From Roseomonas sp. (GTDB taxonomy: Bacteria > Pseudomonadota > Alphaproteobacteria > Acetobacterales > Acetobacteraceae), in the NCBI GenBank assembly GCA_020249265.1, contig JADCGA010000010.1:62001-126000 (forward strand): a DNA stretch of 64,000 nucleotides, written 5' to 3'. Under the pieces are notes generated by a model, which searched no databases, was not told where the DNA came from, and saw only the letters and a list, made by a program, of their open reading frames with translations. The number at the start of each line of letters is the position of its first letter. The first letter of the stretch is position 1. Positions 25,922 to 33,446 of this stretch are shown here, piece by piece. The translations under genes and the position numbers were made by a program.

Positions 25922-26398
25922 ATGAAGCGCGCTTTGATCATCTTGGCCCTGGCCGCCGCCGCCCCGCTTTTGGCCCAAGCCAGCGAAACCTGGCTGTGGC
26001 TGGCGCCGTGCGAGCTTTGCCTGTGGCAGCGCTGGCCTTATTGGATCGCGGCGGGCTTCGCGGCGCTGGCGCTGCTTCTGCCCCGCTTCGGCGCGCCGTT
26101 GCTGGCTCTGGCTGGCTTGGCCGCTTTGGCTTCCGGGCTTTTGGGCGGGTTTCATCTGGGGGTGGAGCAAGGCTTCTGGCCATCGCCGCTTGCTGGCTGC
26201 AAGGCGCCCACCAGCGGGGGGGCAATGAGCATCGAGGAAATGCTGAAGAGCCTGGCCCCGACCCCAAATAAGCCCTGCGATGCGCCGGCTTTTCTCATCC
26301 CCGGCCTTCCCATTTCAATGGCGGGGATGAATATGGTGTATGGTTTGGGCTTGGGGGCGTTCTCCCTCGGCCTCGCCCGGCAAGGAGCCAGAGCATGA
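25922..26398 (+). CDS. dsbB: Disulfide bond formation protein B
   Basis: 158 residues with four membrane segments. The quinone-linked CxxC is C30-E-L-C33 in APCELCLWQRWPYW, an almost invariant DsbB sequence, and the second periplasmic pair is C93 (LAGCKAP) and C119 (NKPCDAP). DsbB reoxidises DsbA and passes electrons to ubiquinone in the inner membrane. The ATG at 25922 directly precedes the first hydrophobic helix; an in-frame GTG at 25874 would add 16 residues without support. Its last four bases (ATGA) overlap coq7, which makes ubiquinone. Confidence 0.93.
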   Translation: MKRALIILALAAAAPLLAQASETWLWLAPCELCLWQRWPYWIAAGFAALALLLPRFGAPLLALAGLAALASGLLGGFHLGVEQGFWPSPLAGCKAPTSGGAMSIEEMLKSLAPTPNKPCDAPAFLIPGLPISMAGMNMVYGLGLGAFSLGLARQGARA

Positions 26399-26949
26399 AT
26401 CAGAAAACCGCCGAATACCGCCTGCCCGGTGACCCCACGGCGCGTGAGGTGGTGGAACGCACCATCCGCGTGGATCATGCCGGCGAATATGGCGCCAAGC
26501 GCATTTATGAAGGCCAGCTTGCCGTGCTGGGCCGCACCAAATACGGCCCGCTGATTGAACATATGAAGGCGCAGGAACAGGTCCATTTGGACACATTCTC
26601 GCGCCTGATTGGCGAACGCCGTGTGCGCCCCACGGCCTTGCTGCCCTTTTGGCATGTGGCGGGTTTCGCGCTGGGTGCCGCCACCGCTTTGCTTGGCCAT
26701 CGCGGCGCCATGGCCTGCACGGTTGCGGTGGAAGAAGCGATTGATGAGCATTATCGCGCCCAGGAAGGCATTCTTGGCGATGATGAGGCGGCGCTGCGCG
26801 CAGATATCGCCCGCTTCCGCGCCGAGGAATTGGAACATCGCGACACGGGCCTGGAGCATGAGGCGGAACAGGCGCCGGCCTATCGGCTACTGAGCGCCGC
26901 AATCAAAACCGGCTGCAAACTCGCCATCAAAGTCAGTGAGCGCGTGTGA
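26395..26949 (+). CDS. coq7: Demethoxyubiquinone hydroxylase (COQ7 family)
   Basis: 184 residues, the ferritin-like di-iron fold of COQ7. Iron ligands are visible as E31 (DHAGEYGA), E61 and H64 (EQVHLD), E113 (VEEAIDEHY), and E145 and H148 (EELEHRD), the full set. It hydroxylates 5-demethoxyubiquinol in aerobic ubiquinone synthesis at the membrane. It overlaps dsbB by four bases upstream and the lipoprotein gene by one base downstream, so the three form one tight operon. An ordinary, complete enzyme. Confidence 0.93.
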   Translation: MNQKTAEYRLPGDPTAREVVERTIRVDHAGEYGAKRIYEGQLAVLGRTKYGPLIEHMKAQEQVHLDTFSRLIGERRVRPTALLPFWHVAGFALGAATALLGHRGAMACTVAVEEAIDEHYRAQEGILGDDEAALRADIARFRAEELEHRDTGLEHEAEQAPAYRLLSAAIKTGCKLAIKVSERV

Positions 26950-27716
26950 TGCGCGGTGCGGCGCTTGCCCTGCTATGTGCTTCGTTGGTGCTGGGCTGCG
27001 CTCAGCAGACGTTGCCGCCAGAGGCGCAGCCCGTTTCATCTGCGCCGGTCCCTGATGTGCAGGTGACCCAGCTTTACCCGACTAACATGCCTGGACCGCC
27101 GGGACCGGGGGGCGTTGAACTCCCCTATTCGATACCAACGGAAAGAACCAAGGCGGTGGCGGCGCGGCTGCCGCTGCGCGTTGGCCCTTGGGTGCGCGCC
27201 GTGGGCCCACCGGATGAAAGTGTTATCGCGCGCAATGGCCTGACCCAGCTTTATGTGCGCTACACCATCCCGGGCAATGCAAGCTGGGCGACGGTTGGGG
27301 TGAATGATCACGGCATGGTGCTGCCGGATGGCTTGGCCTCACCGGCTGTCGCCGCCGGCTTCAATGCCAGCAAGGCAACGGTGCGTACCTATGCGCCTGG
27401 CAATGTGGCGCGCATGCGCATGGTATGGATTCCCGATGCGCCTTCTCAGCGCTGCGTCACCGGGCGCAGCGTCGCGCAAGGGCAGGGCCTGCTGCATGTG
27501 GCGTGTTCGACTGGCGTTGCCGGCCAGGAATTGCGCGTGCGCGCGACCGCCGCCTTTCGCCCGGGTGATTCCGGGCGGCTTTTCGAGTTGGAAGGCGAAG
27601 TCGCGCGGCTGATCGCCGAAGTGACCCGCGCTGCCGCCGGGCTTCAGCCAAACCCAGGTGTGCGGTCAGACGGGCGCGTTTTTATTCCGCGCTTCGGTAC
27701 TGAAGCCGCGTTGTAA
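26949..27716 (+). CDS. Putative lipoprotein of unknown function
   Basis: 255 residues. The N-terminus MRGAALALLCASLVLGCAQQ is a lipoprotein signal with lipobox LVLGC, so the mature protein should be lipidated on Cys. A Pro-rich linker (about residues 22-45, PTNMPGPPGPGG) precedes a beta-rich domain from about residue 60 to 255 with no catalytic motif recognised. The ATG at 26949 overlaps the coq7 stop (TGATG), so the protein is made with DsbB and COQ7; a role in the envelope is likely, but the function is unknown. Two cysteines in the mature domain (QRCVT and HVACS) could form a disulfide, fitting the dsbB context. Confidence 0.7.
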   Translation: MRGAALALLCASLVLGCAQQTLPPEAQPVSSAPVPDVQVTQLYPTNMPGPPGPGGVELPYSIPTERTKAVAARLPLRVGPWVRAVGPPDESVIARNGLTQLYVRYTIPGNASWATVGVNDHGMVLPDGLASPAVAAGFNASKATVRTYAPGNVARMRMVWIPDAPSQRCVTGRSVAQGQGLLHVACSTGVAGQELRVRATAAFRPGDSGRLFELEGEVARLIAEVTRAAAGLQPNPGVRSDGRVFIPRFGTEAAL

Positions 27717-27725
27717 GCGGCGTAT

Positions 27726-28361
27726 TCAAGCGCCGCGCTGCATCAGCGCCGCCACATCGCGGTCCCGCGCATCTTCGCTAATGCCCAGGCCTTCGACCAC
27801 GCCATGCCGGTCCTGTTCGGGCCGGTTCTGGCTGAGCTTGCGCTTGCCGATCAGGGTTTCAATTTCCAAGCGCAGCCCGACAATCCCTTTAAGCTGCGAC
27901 GCGATGAAGGCTTCCGGCGCATCATCCACTGCCCAGGGCTTGGTGCGCGGGGCTTCGTGGTGGTTGGTCAGCCGATCCACCAGCGCATGCAGCCGCGCGG
28001 CATCTTCAAACACCTCAATCGCGCCGATGGCATGCACAGCCACGTAATTCCAGGTCGGCACGACCTTCCCGTGTTCCTGTTTGGAGGTATAGAAGGACGG
28101 AGAGACATAGGCTTCCGGCCCCATGAAAATCGCACGCGCGCGCCCGGCGCTGGCAAGGCCGCGCCAATGCGCGTTGGCCTTGGCCAAATGCCCGTAAAGC
28201 GTGCCATGCGGGCCTTCATCAGCCACGAATTGCAGCGGCAAATGGGTCGCTTCCGGCACGCCATCCGCCCCCGCGCTCACCAGAATAGCCAGCCGCGCCT
28301 CATGCAGGATGGCATGCAGGATTTCTGGCCGATCTTCGCGGAACGCAGGCGGGTTATACAT
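27726..28361 (-). CDS. PaiB-like FMN-binding protein
   Basis: 211 residues. The start MYNPPAFREDRPEILHAIL and central HLPLQFVADEG, LYGHLAKANAHW and EHGKVVPTWNYVAVHA segments are characteristic of the PaiB family (FMN-binding split-barrel), annotated as a negative regulator of sporulation and protease genes in Bacillus, although many members are simply flavin or heme-utilisation-type proteins. DNA binding is not evident from sequence. It is divergent from the amidase gene, with about 60 bases between, and its stop is nine bases from the convergent lipoprotein gene. Confidence 0.85.
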   Translation of the reverse strand: MYNPPAFREDRPEILHAILHEARLAILVSAGADGVPEATHLPLQFVADEGPHGTLYGHLAKANAHWRGLASAGRARAIFMGPEAYVSPSFYTSKQEHGKVVPTWNYVAVHAIGAIEVFEDAARLHALVDRLTNHHEAPRTKPWAVDDAPEAFIASQLKGIVGLRLEIETLIGKRKLSQNRPEQDRHGVVEGLGISEDARDRDVAALMQRGA

Positions 28362-28421
28362 GCTGGGTCTTCTCCTGGCGTGGTTTATTGGTAGCCTGTT
28401 CCATCATTGGGGGAAAGCCGC

Positions 28422-29882
28422 ATGTCCGAAGAACTGATCCGCATGAGCGCGACCGAAGCCGCCGCCAAGTTGAAGGCGCGCGAGATCTCACCGCTTGACC
28501 TGATTGACGCGGCAGAAGCGCGCATCGCGGCGGTGGATGGCGATGTGAATGCGCTGCCCACACTTTGCCTGGACCGCGCACGCGACCATGCCCGCGCACT
28601 GATGGCGGGTAAGCGGCGCGAAGCGGAAGGGGAAGCCGGCTGGCTTGGCGGCATCCCAGTCGCCATCAAGGATCTGGCGGAAGTGGCCGGCGTGCGCACC
28701 ACCTATGGCAGCCCGATCTTCGCCGATTACGTACCGCAGGAAAGCCACCCCTTGGTGGAGCGCATCGAACGCAAGGGCGGCATTGTCATTGCCAAATCCA
28801 ATACACCGGAATTCGGCGCGGGGGGTTCCACTTTCAACGAAGTATTCGGGCGCACGCGCAATCCTTGGAACACATCGCTCACCTGCGGCGGTTCCACCGG
28901 GGGCGGTGCGGTTGCCTTGGCGACTGGCCAGGTGTGGCTCTCGCATGGGTCGGATCATGGAGGGTCTTTGCGCCGGCCCGCGACCTATTGTTCCGTGGTG
29001 GGGCTACGGCCTTCGCCGGGGCGCGTTAGTCGTGGGACGGCGGATGACCTTTATTCGCCGCTGTCGGTGAATGGTCCGATGGCGCGCAATATCCCTGATC
29101 TGGCGCTGTTTCTGGACAGCATGGCGGGCTGGGATTTGGCTGATCCGCTGACTTGGGAAGCCCCCGCACGCCCCTATGTGGCGGCAGTTGCGGCAGCCGA
29201 GGCCGAGGCACCGAAGCGCATTGCCTTCACCGCTCGTTTCGGTGGCGCCATTTCGATGGATCGGGAGACTGAGGCAATTTGCGCGCGCGAAGTGCGCCGC
29301 TTCGAAGCGCTTGGCGCGGTGGTGGAAGAAGCGCATCCCGAGATTGGCGAATTGAATGAGGCGTTTCTGGTGCTGCGTAGCCAGCATTTTGTGGTGGACC
29401 GCGAAAAAATGCTGCTGGAGCATCGCGATAAGCTGAAGCCCGACATCATCTGGCAAACCGAACGCGGCTTGCAGGAAACCGCATCGCGGCTTGCTTGGGC
29501 GGAACATGAACGCCGACGCTTCTTCATCAGCATGCGCGATCTGTTCAGGCGCTATGATGTGCTGATCACGCCGGGCGCGGCCACGCCTGCCTTTGATGTG
29601 ATGCTGCGCGCGCCAGAGAGCATCGGCGGCAAGAAGCTGGACAACTACATGGGCGGTTCTCTGATCAATGCCTTCGCCACGCTGGCGGGCTGCCCCGCGG
29701 TCGCGGTGCCTTGCGGCTTTGATCAATATGGCAGGCCGGTTGGGCTGCATATTGTCGCTCCGCCACGCCAGGATTCGCGCGCTTTGCAGGTGGCGGCGCT
29801 GTTTGAGAAAATGACTGGTCTCGACAAGTTTTTGCCGATTGCACCACGGCCCGGCAGCGTGCCGCCGGCTGAGGGAGGATGA
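28422..29882 (+). CDS. Amidase signature-family hydrolase
   Basis: 486 residues. The Ser-cisSer-Lys triad is complete: Lys in GIPVAIKDLAE, cis-Ser in CGGSTGGGAVALATG, and nucleophile Ser in DHGGSLRRPA. The second serine of the usual GGSSGG is Thr here. The family hydrolyses amide bonds of many small amides, and GatA is a relative; the absence of gatC/gatB neighbours and the lack of full GatA sequence features argue for a catabolic amidase. The ATG at 28422 gives MSEELIRMSATEAA; a TTG at 28407 is a weaker alternative. It ends 24 bases before the convergent ligase stop. Confidence 0.9.
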   Translation: MSEELIRMSATEAAAKLKAREISPLDLIDAAEARIAAVDGDVNALPTLCLDRARDHARALMAGKRREAEGEAGWLGGIPVAIKDLAEVAGVRTTYGSPIFADYVPQESHPLVERIERKGGIVIAKSNTPEFGAGGSTFNEVFGRTRNPWNTSLTCGGSTGGGAVALATGQVWLSHGSDHGGSLRRPATYCSVVGLRPSPGRVSRGTADDLYSPLSVNGPMARNIPDLALFLDSMAGWDLADPLTWEAPARPYVAAVAAAEAEAPKRIAFTARFGGAISMDRETEAICAREVRRFEALGAVVEEAHPEIGELNEAFLVLRSQHFVVDREKMLLEHRDKLKPDIIWQTERGLQETASRLAWAEHERRRFFISMRDLFRRYDVLITPGAATPAFDVMLRAPESIGGKKLDNYMGGSLINAFATLAGCPAVAVPCGFDQYGRPVGLHIVAPPRQDSRALQVAALFEKMTGLDKFLPIAPRPGSVPPAEGG

Positions 29883-29906
29883 TCGTGCAGCGCTGAAGGG
29901 GAGGAT

Positions 29907-31511
29907 TCAGTCTTGATCTGGCGCTGAAGCGCCATCCCCAATCAAGCCCAGCACAGTTTCCAGCCGATCCGCTTCCTCGGCCGGCTTGTCCCGCCTGATG
30001 CGCGCTATGCGCGGAAAGCGCAGCGCGACGCCCGATTTATGCCGGCTGCTGCGCTGCGCGGCATCAAAGGCCACCTCCAACACCAGCGCCTTTTCCACTT
30101 CCCGCACTGGGCCGAAGCGATCCACCGTGTGATTTCTGATCCAGCGATCAAGCCAGGCTAATTCCTCATCCGTATAGCCCGAATAAGCCTTGCCGATCGG
30201 CACCAATTCGCCGTCTTCCCGCCAGACGCCGAAAGTGTAATCAGAATAGAAGCTGCTGCGCTTGCCATGACCACGCTGCGCATACATCAGCACCGTATCA
30301 AGCGTGAGCGGTGCCCGCTTCCATTTCCACCATTGGCCCTTCACGCGCCCGGGCAAATAGGGACCATCGGCGCGCTTCAGCATAAGGCCTTCAATCGCCG
30401 CATCGCGCGCGCCTTCGCGTAAGCTTTGTAATTCCGCGATATTGTTGAAGGAGATGATGTCGGAAAGATCCATCCGCGGCGGTTGCCGGCGTTGATACCA
30501 GGCCTCCAGCCGTACGCGACGTTCGGAAAAGGGCAGGGGGCGCAAATCCTCAGTGCCATCGAACAGAATATCGTAGAGCCGCACGCCCACAGGAAAGTCG
30601 CGCTGCATCTTGGCGGTGACGGTCTTGCGGTTCAGCCTTTGCTGAACATCGGCAAAGGGCGCCACCACGCCATCGCGCAGCACCAGCAATTCGCCATCCA
30701 GCACAGCGTGGAAATCAAGGGCTGAGACGATTTCGGGAAAGCTTGCGGAGATATCTTCGGCACCCCGGCTCCAAACCCTGGCACCGCCAGGCCCTGCCGT
30801 GACTTGCACGCGAATGCCATCCCATTTCCATTCCGCGCAATAGGCGGCGGAATCAAGCGCGGCGATATCCGCATCCTCCAAGGGGTGCGCCAGCATCAGC
30901 GGGCGGAAGATGGGTGCCGCGCGCGGGTCCGGCTGCGGGGCGCGGCCCTCAAGCCAGGCGAAAAGAGCTTCATAGGGCGCGGGGATGGCGTGCCAGGCTT
31001 CCTCAATCGCCTCCACCGCCTGGCCCGACCATTCGGCGAGTGCCACACGCGCAAGCCGGGCCGAAACACCAACGCGCAGGCCGCCGGTGAGCAGCTTGAT
31101 CAGCGCGAGCCGCCCGCTGGCATCGAGCGTATCCAGCCAGCCCGCAATCAACGCCGGGACCTCGGATTTGGGCGTGGTTTCCAAGGCGGCGATAATGTCT
31201 GACAGCGCAGGGGGCGGCGCATTCACGCCGGCGCGTTTTGGCCAGATGAGTGCAATGGTCTCCGCCAGATCGCCGACATAATCATAGGAAAGCCGGAACA
31301 ATTCGGGGTCCACCCGCGCCATGGTGATTTCCCTGAGCATCGCGGGCTTGGCGGTGGCAAGCTTCAGACTTTCCGTGATGGCGGCCAGGCCCAGGCCGCG
31401 TTCGGGGTCTGGCTGCCCCGCGAACCATTGGCCAAGAAGTGCCAGCTTGGCGTTCCGTCCCGGCGAAAACACCAGCCTTTCCAGTAACTCAGCGAAGGCG
31501 GGCAGGCTCAT
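29907..31511 (-). CDS. ATP-dependent DNA ligase (ligase-associated cluster)
   Basis: 534 residues. Motif I with the adenylated lysine is EWKWDGIRVQV near residue 228; other nucleotidyltransferase motifs include RVWSRGAEDIS, HAVLDGELLVLRD, EGLMLKRADGPYL and WWKWKRAPLTLD (motif V). An N-terminal DNA-binding helical domain of about 200 residues and a C-terminal OB domain complete the enzyme. It seals nicks using ATP. It belongs to the known bacterial cluster of ATP-ligase, MBL exonuclease, Lhr-core helicase and metallophosphoesterase, all four of which are present here. Here a glycosyltransferase-like gene on the opposite strand separates it from the exonuclease. Confidence 0.93.
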   Translation of the reverse strand: MSLPAFAELLERLVFSPGRNAKLALLGQWFAGQPDPERGLGLAAITESLKLATAKPAMLREITMARVDPELFRLSYDYVGDLAETIALIWPKRAGVNAPPPALSDIIAALETTPKSEVPALIAGWLDTLDASGRLALIKLLTGGLRVGVSARLARVALAEWSGQAVEAIEEAWHAIPAPYEALFAWLEGRAPQPDPRAAPIFRPLMLAHPLEDADIAALDSAAYCAEWKWDGIRVQVTAGPGGARVWSRGAEDISASFPEIVSALDFHAVLDGELLVLRDGVVAPFADVQQRLNRKTVTAKMQRDFPVGVRLYDILFDGTEDLRPLPFSERRVRLEAWYQRRQPPRMDLSDIISFNNIAELQSLREGARDAAIEGLMLKRADGPYLPGRVKGQWWKWKRAPLTLDTVLMYAQRGHGKRSSFYSDYTFGVWREDGELVPIGKAYSGYTDEELAWLDRWIRNHTVDRFGPVREVEKALVLEVAFDAAQRSSRHKSGVALRFPRIARIRRDKPAEEADRLETVLGLIGDGASAPDQD

Positions 31512-31564
31512 GATACCGCCCAGCGCAGGCTCATCTTGCGCAATTCCGTTGCAGGGATGATTTT

Positions 31565-32350
31565 GTGCGGATGATCCCAGCGCAGCAACCGATAGATGCC
31601 GGCCAACCCCTTCCTGGGCCGCTTTTCAGTGTTTGCACGCTGGTCACGCGCCAGGCTGAATACGCAGCCATGCTGGAAAGCTTTGAGGCGCGCGGCTTCA
31701 CGCCGGACAGGGCCGAATTCCTCTACCTGGACAATGCCAAGGGTCACCAATGGGATGCCTTCCGGGGCATCAGGCGTTTCTTGAGCCTCGCGCGCGGTAC
31801 TTATGTGATTCTTTGCCATCAGGATATCCGGCTGCTCAGCGATGATATCGAAACGCTCTGCGCCCGCCTTGCGGCGTTGGATGTGCTTGATGCGGATTGG
31901 GCGCTGGCCGGCAATGCAGGGGCCACACAGGATGGCAGCCTTGTTATCCGCATTTCCGATCCGCATGGCGAAGACCAGCGCCGCGGTGCCTTTCCCGCGC
32001 GCGTGGTCAGCCTGGATGAGAATTTCATCATCATCCGCCGTGATGCGCTGGTAAGTGTTTCCGCGGCGGCTTCCGGCTTTCACCTCTACGGCACCGATAT
32101 GTGCCTGCAAGCGCGTTGCGCCGGGCGCAGCGCCTGGGTGATTGATTTCCATTTGCGGCATTTGAGCGCGGGGAAGGTTGACGCCAGCTTTCATCAGGCG
32201 CAGCAGCGGCTTGAAGCGCATTACGATAAGGTGCTCAGCTTGCCCTGGCATTTTCGCACCACGTGCACAAAGATGATCCTGGGCGGCGGCGGGCTGCGCC
32301 GCTGGCTCGCGCGTCGGAAATTGGCGCGGCGTCTGCAAGGAACGCAGTGA
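31565..32350 (+). CDS. Glycosyltransferase-like protein (GT-A type, uncertain)
   Basis: 261 residues, no signal or membrane segment. LFSVCTLVTRQAEYAAMLESFEARGF begins a nucleotide-sugar-type alpha/beta fold, and YVILCHQDIRLLSDD has the (C/H)-Q-D motif seen in several GT2-like transferases where D is the metal ligand. WALAGNAGATQDG, DENFIIIRRDAL and GFHLYGTDMCL resemble the acceptor half of such proteins. The RBS (AGGGA seven bases before the GTG at 31565) decides the start; an ATG two codons later is possible. It is transcribed opposite to both neighbours and inserted within the ligase cluster. Donor and acceptor unknown. Confidence 0.6.
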   Translation: MRMIPAQQPIDAGQPLPGPLFSVCTLVTRQAEYAAMLESFEARGFTPDRAEFLYLDNAKGHQWDAFRGIRRFLSLARGTYVILCHQDIRLLSDDIETLCARLAALDVLDADWALAGNAGATQDGSLVIRISDPHGEDQRRGAFPARVVSLDENFIIIRRDALVSVSAAASGFHLYGTDMCLQARCAGRSAWVIDFHLRHLSAGKVDASFHQAQQRLEAHYDKVLSLPWHFRTTCTKMILGGGGLRRWLARRKLARRLQGTQ

Positions 32351-32359
32351 TACTTTCGA

Positions 32360-33397
32360 TCAATCACTGGCTTCCTCATCTTCCTCACCGCGCCCAATCA
32401 GGTTCAAGGCGCGCCCCCTGATCCCCTGCAGCCCCAGCGCATGGATCAGCGCGTCTTCGCGCCCATGCGTCACCCAAACCTCGCCTGCGCCGGTCTCCGC
32501 GCAGGTAGCCAGCAGTTCATCCCAATCGGCGTGATCGGAAATCACCAGCGGCAATTCCACGCCGCCCTGGCGTGCGCGTTGCCGCACGCCCATCCAGCCG
32601 GAAGCATTGGCGACGACCGGCTCAGCGAGCCGCCTTGCCCAGCGATCAGCAATGGCGGAAGGCGGCGCCAGCACAATCGCGCCCTTCAGTGCATCCTTGC
32701 TCGCGACAGTTCCGGGAAGCAGCGGGCCGAGTGCCACGCCCAATTCCTCATAAACAGCACAAAGCCCCTGATGCGCGCCATGCAGATGGATGGGCTGATC
32801 ATACCCAACCGCGCGCAACATCCGGATCAGGCGCTGGCATTTGCCGAGCGAATAGCAGCCAATCACATGGGTGCGTTCGGGAAATAACGCCGCCGAGCGC
32901 AACAACCGCGCAATCTCCCCCATCGCATCGGGGTGACGAAAAACGGGCAGGGCGAAGGTCGCTTCCGTAATGAAGACATCGCAGCGCTCAACTTCAAAAG
33001 GCGCGCAGCTTGTATCGGCGCGGCGCTTGTAATCGCCCGAGACCACCACGCGGCTGCCCTGCCATTCCAGCGCGATCTGCGCCGAGCCCAGCACATGCCC
33101 GGCAGGGCGCAGCCAGAGCTTCACGCCATTGATGGCAATCACCTCCCCATAGCGCAGCGCCTGTTGGGTGGCCCCCGCACGGCCTTCGCCTAAGCGCGCG
33201 GTCATAATCGCGAGTGTCTCCGGCGTCGCCAGCACCGCCAAATGGCCGGGGCGCGCATGATCCGAATGGCCATGGCTGATCACGGCGCGATCCACGGCGC
33301 GGAGCGGGTCAATGAAAAACCCACCCGGTTCGCAGAACAATCCCGCCGGTGTCACTTTAAGCCAGGTCTCGGGATGGGGGGCGGTTGTGAAGGCCAT
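32360..33397 (-). CDS. Ligase-associated MBL-fold DNA exonuclease
   Basis: 345 residues. H-x-H-x-D-H is ISHGHSDHARPG; further metal ligands include AGHVLGS and VSGDYKRR, and the C-terminal SDHADWDEL and VTHGREDAL match the beta-CASP/SNM1-like arrangement of this family. Known homologues are metal-dependent DNA exonucleases of the Lhr-core/ligase cluster in alphaproteobacteria and Pseudomonas. It acts in cytoplasmic DNA repair. The gene is divergent from the helicase (49 bases apart) and separated from the ligase by the glycosyltransferase-like gene. Confidence 0.9.
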   Translation of the reverse strand: MAFTTAPHPETWLKVTPAGLFCEPGGFFIDPLRAVDRAVISHGHSDHARPGHLAVLATPETLAIMTARLGEGRAGATQQALRYGEVIAINGVKLWLRPAGHVLGSAQIALEWQGSRVVVSGDYKRRADTSCAPFEVERCDVFITEATFALPVFRHPDAMGEIARLLRSAALFPERTHVIGCYSLGKCQRLIRMLRAVGYDQPIHLHGAHQGLCAVYEELGVALGPLLPGTVASKDALKGAIVLAPPSAIADRWARRLAEPVVANASGWMGVRQRARQGGVELPLVISDHADWDELLATCAETGAGEVWVTHGREDALIHALGLQGIRGRALNLIGRGEEDEEASD

Positions 33398-33446
33398 GCG
33401 GTTCCGGTCTTGCCTCAGGGGCGTGTCACGCCATAGATAGCGCCAA

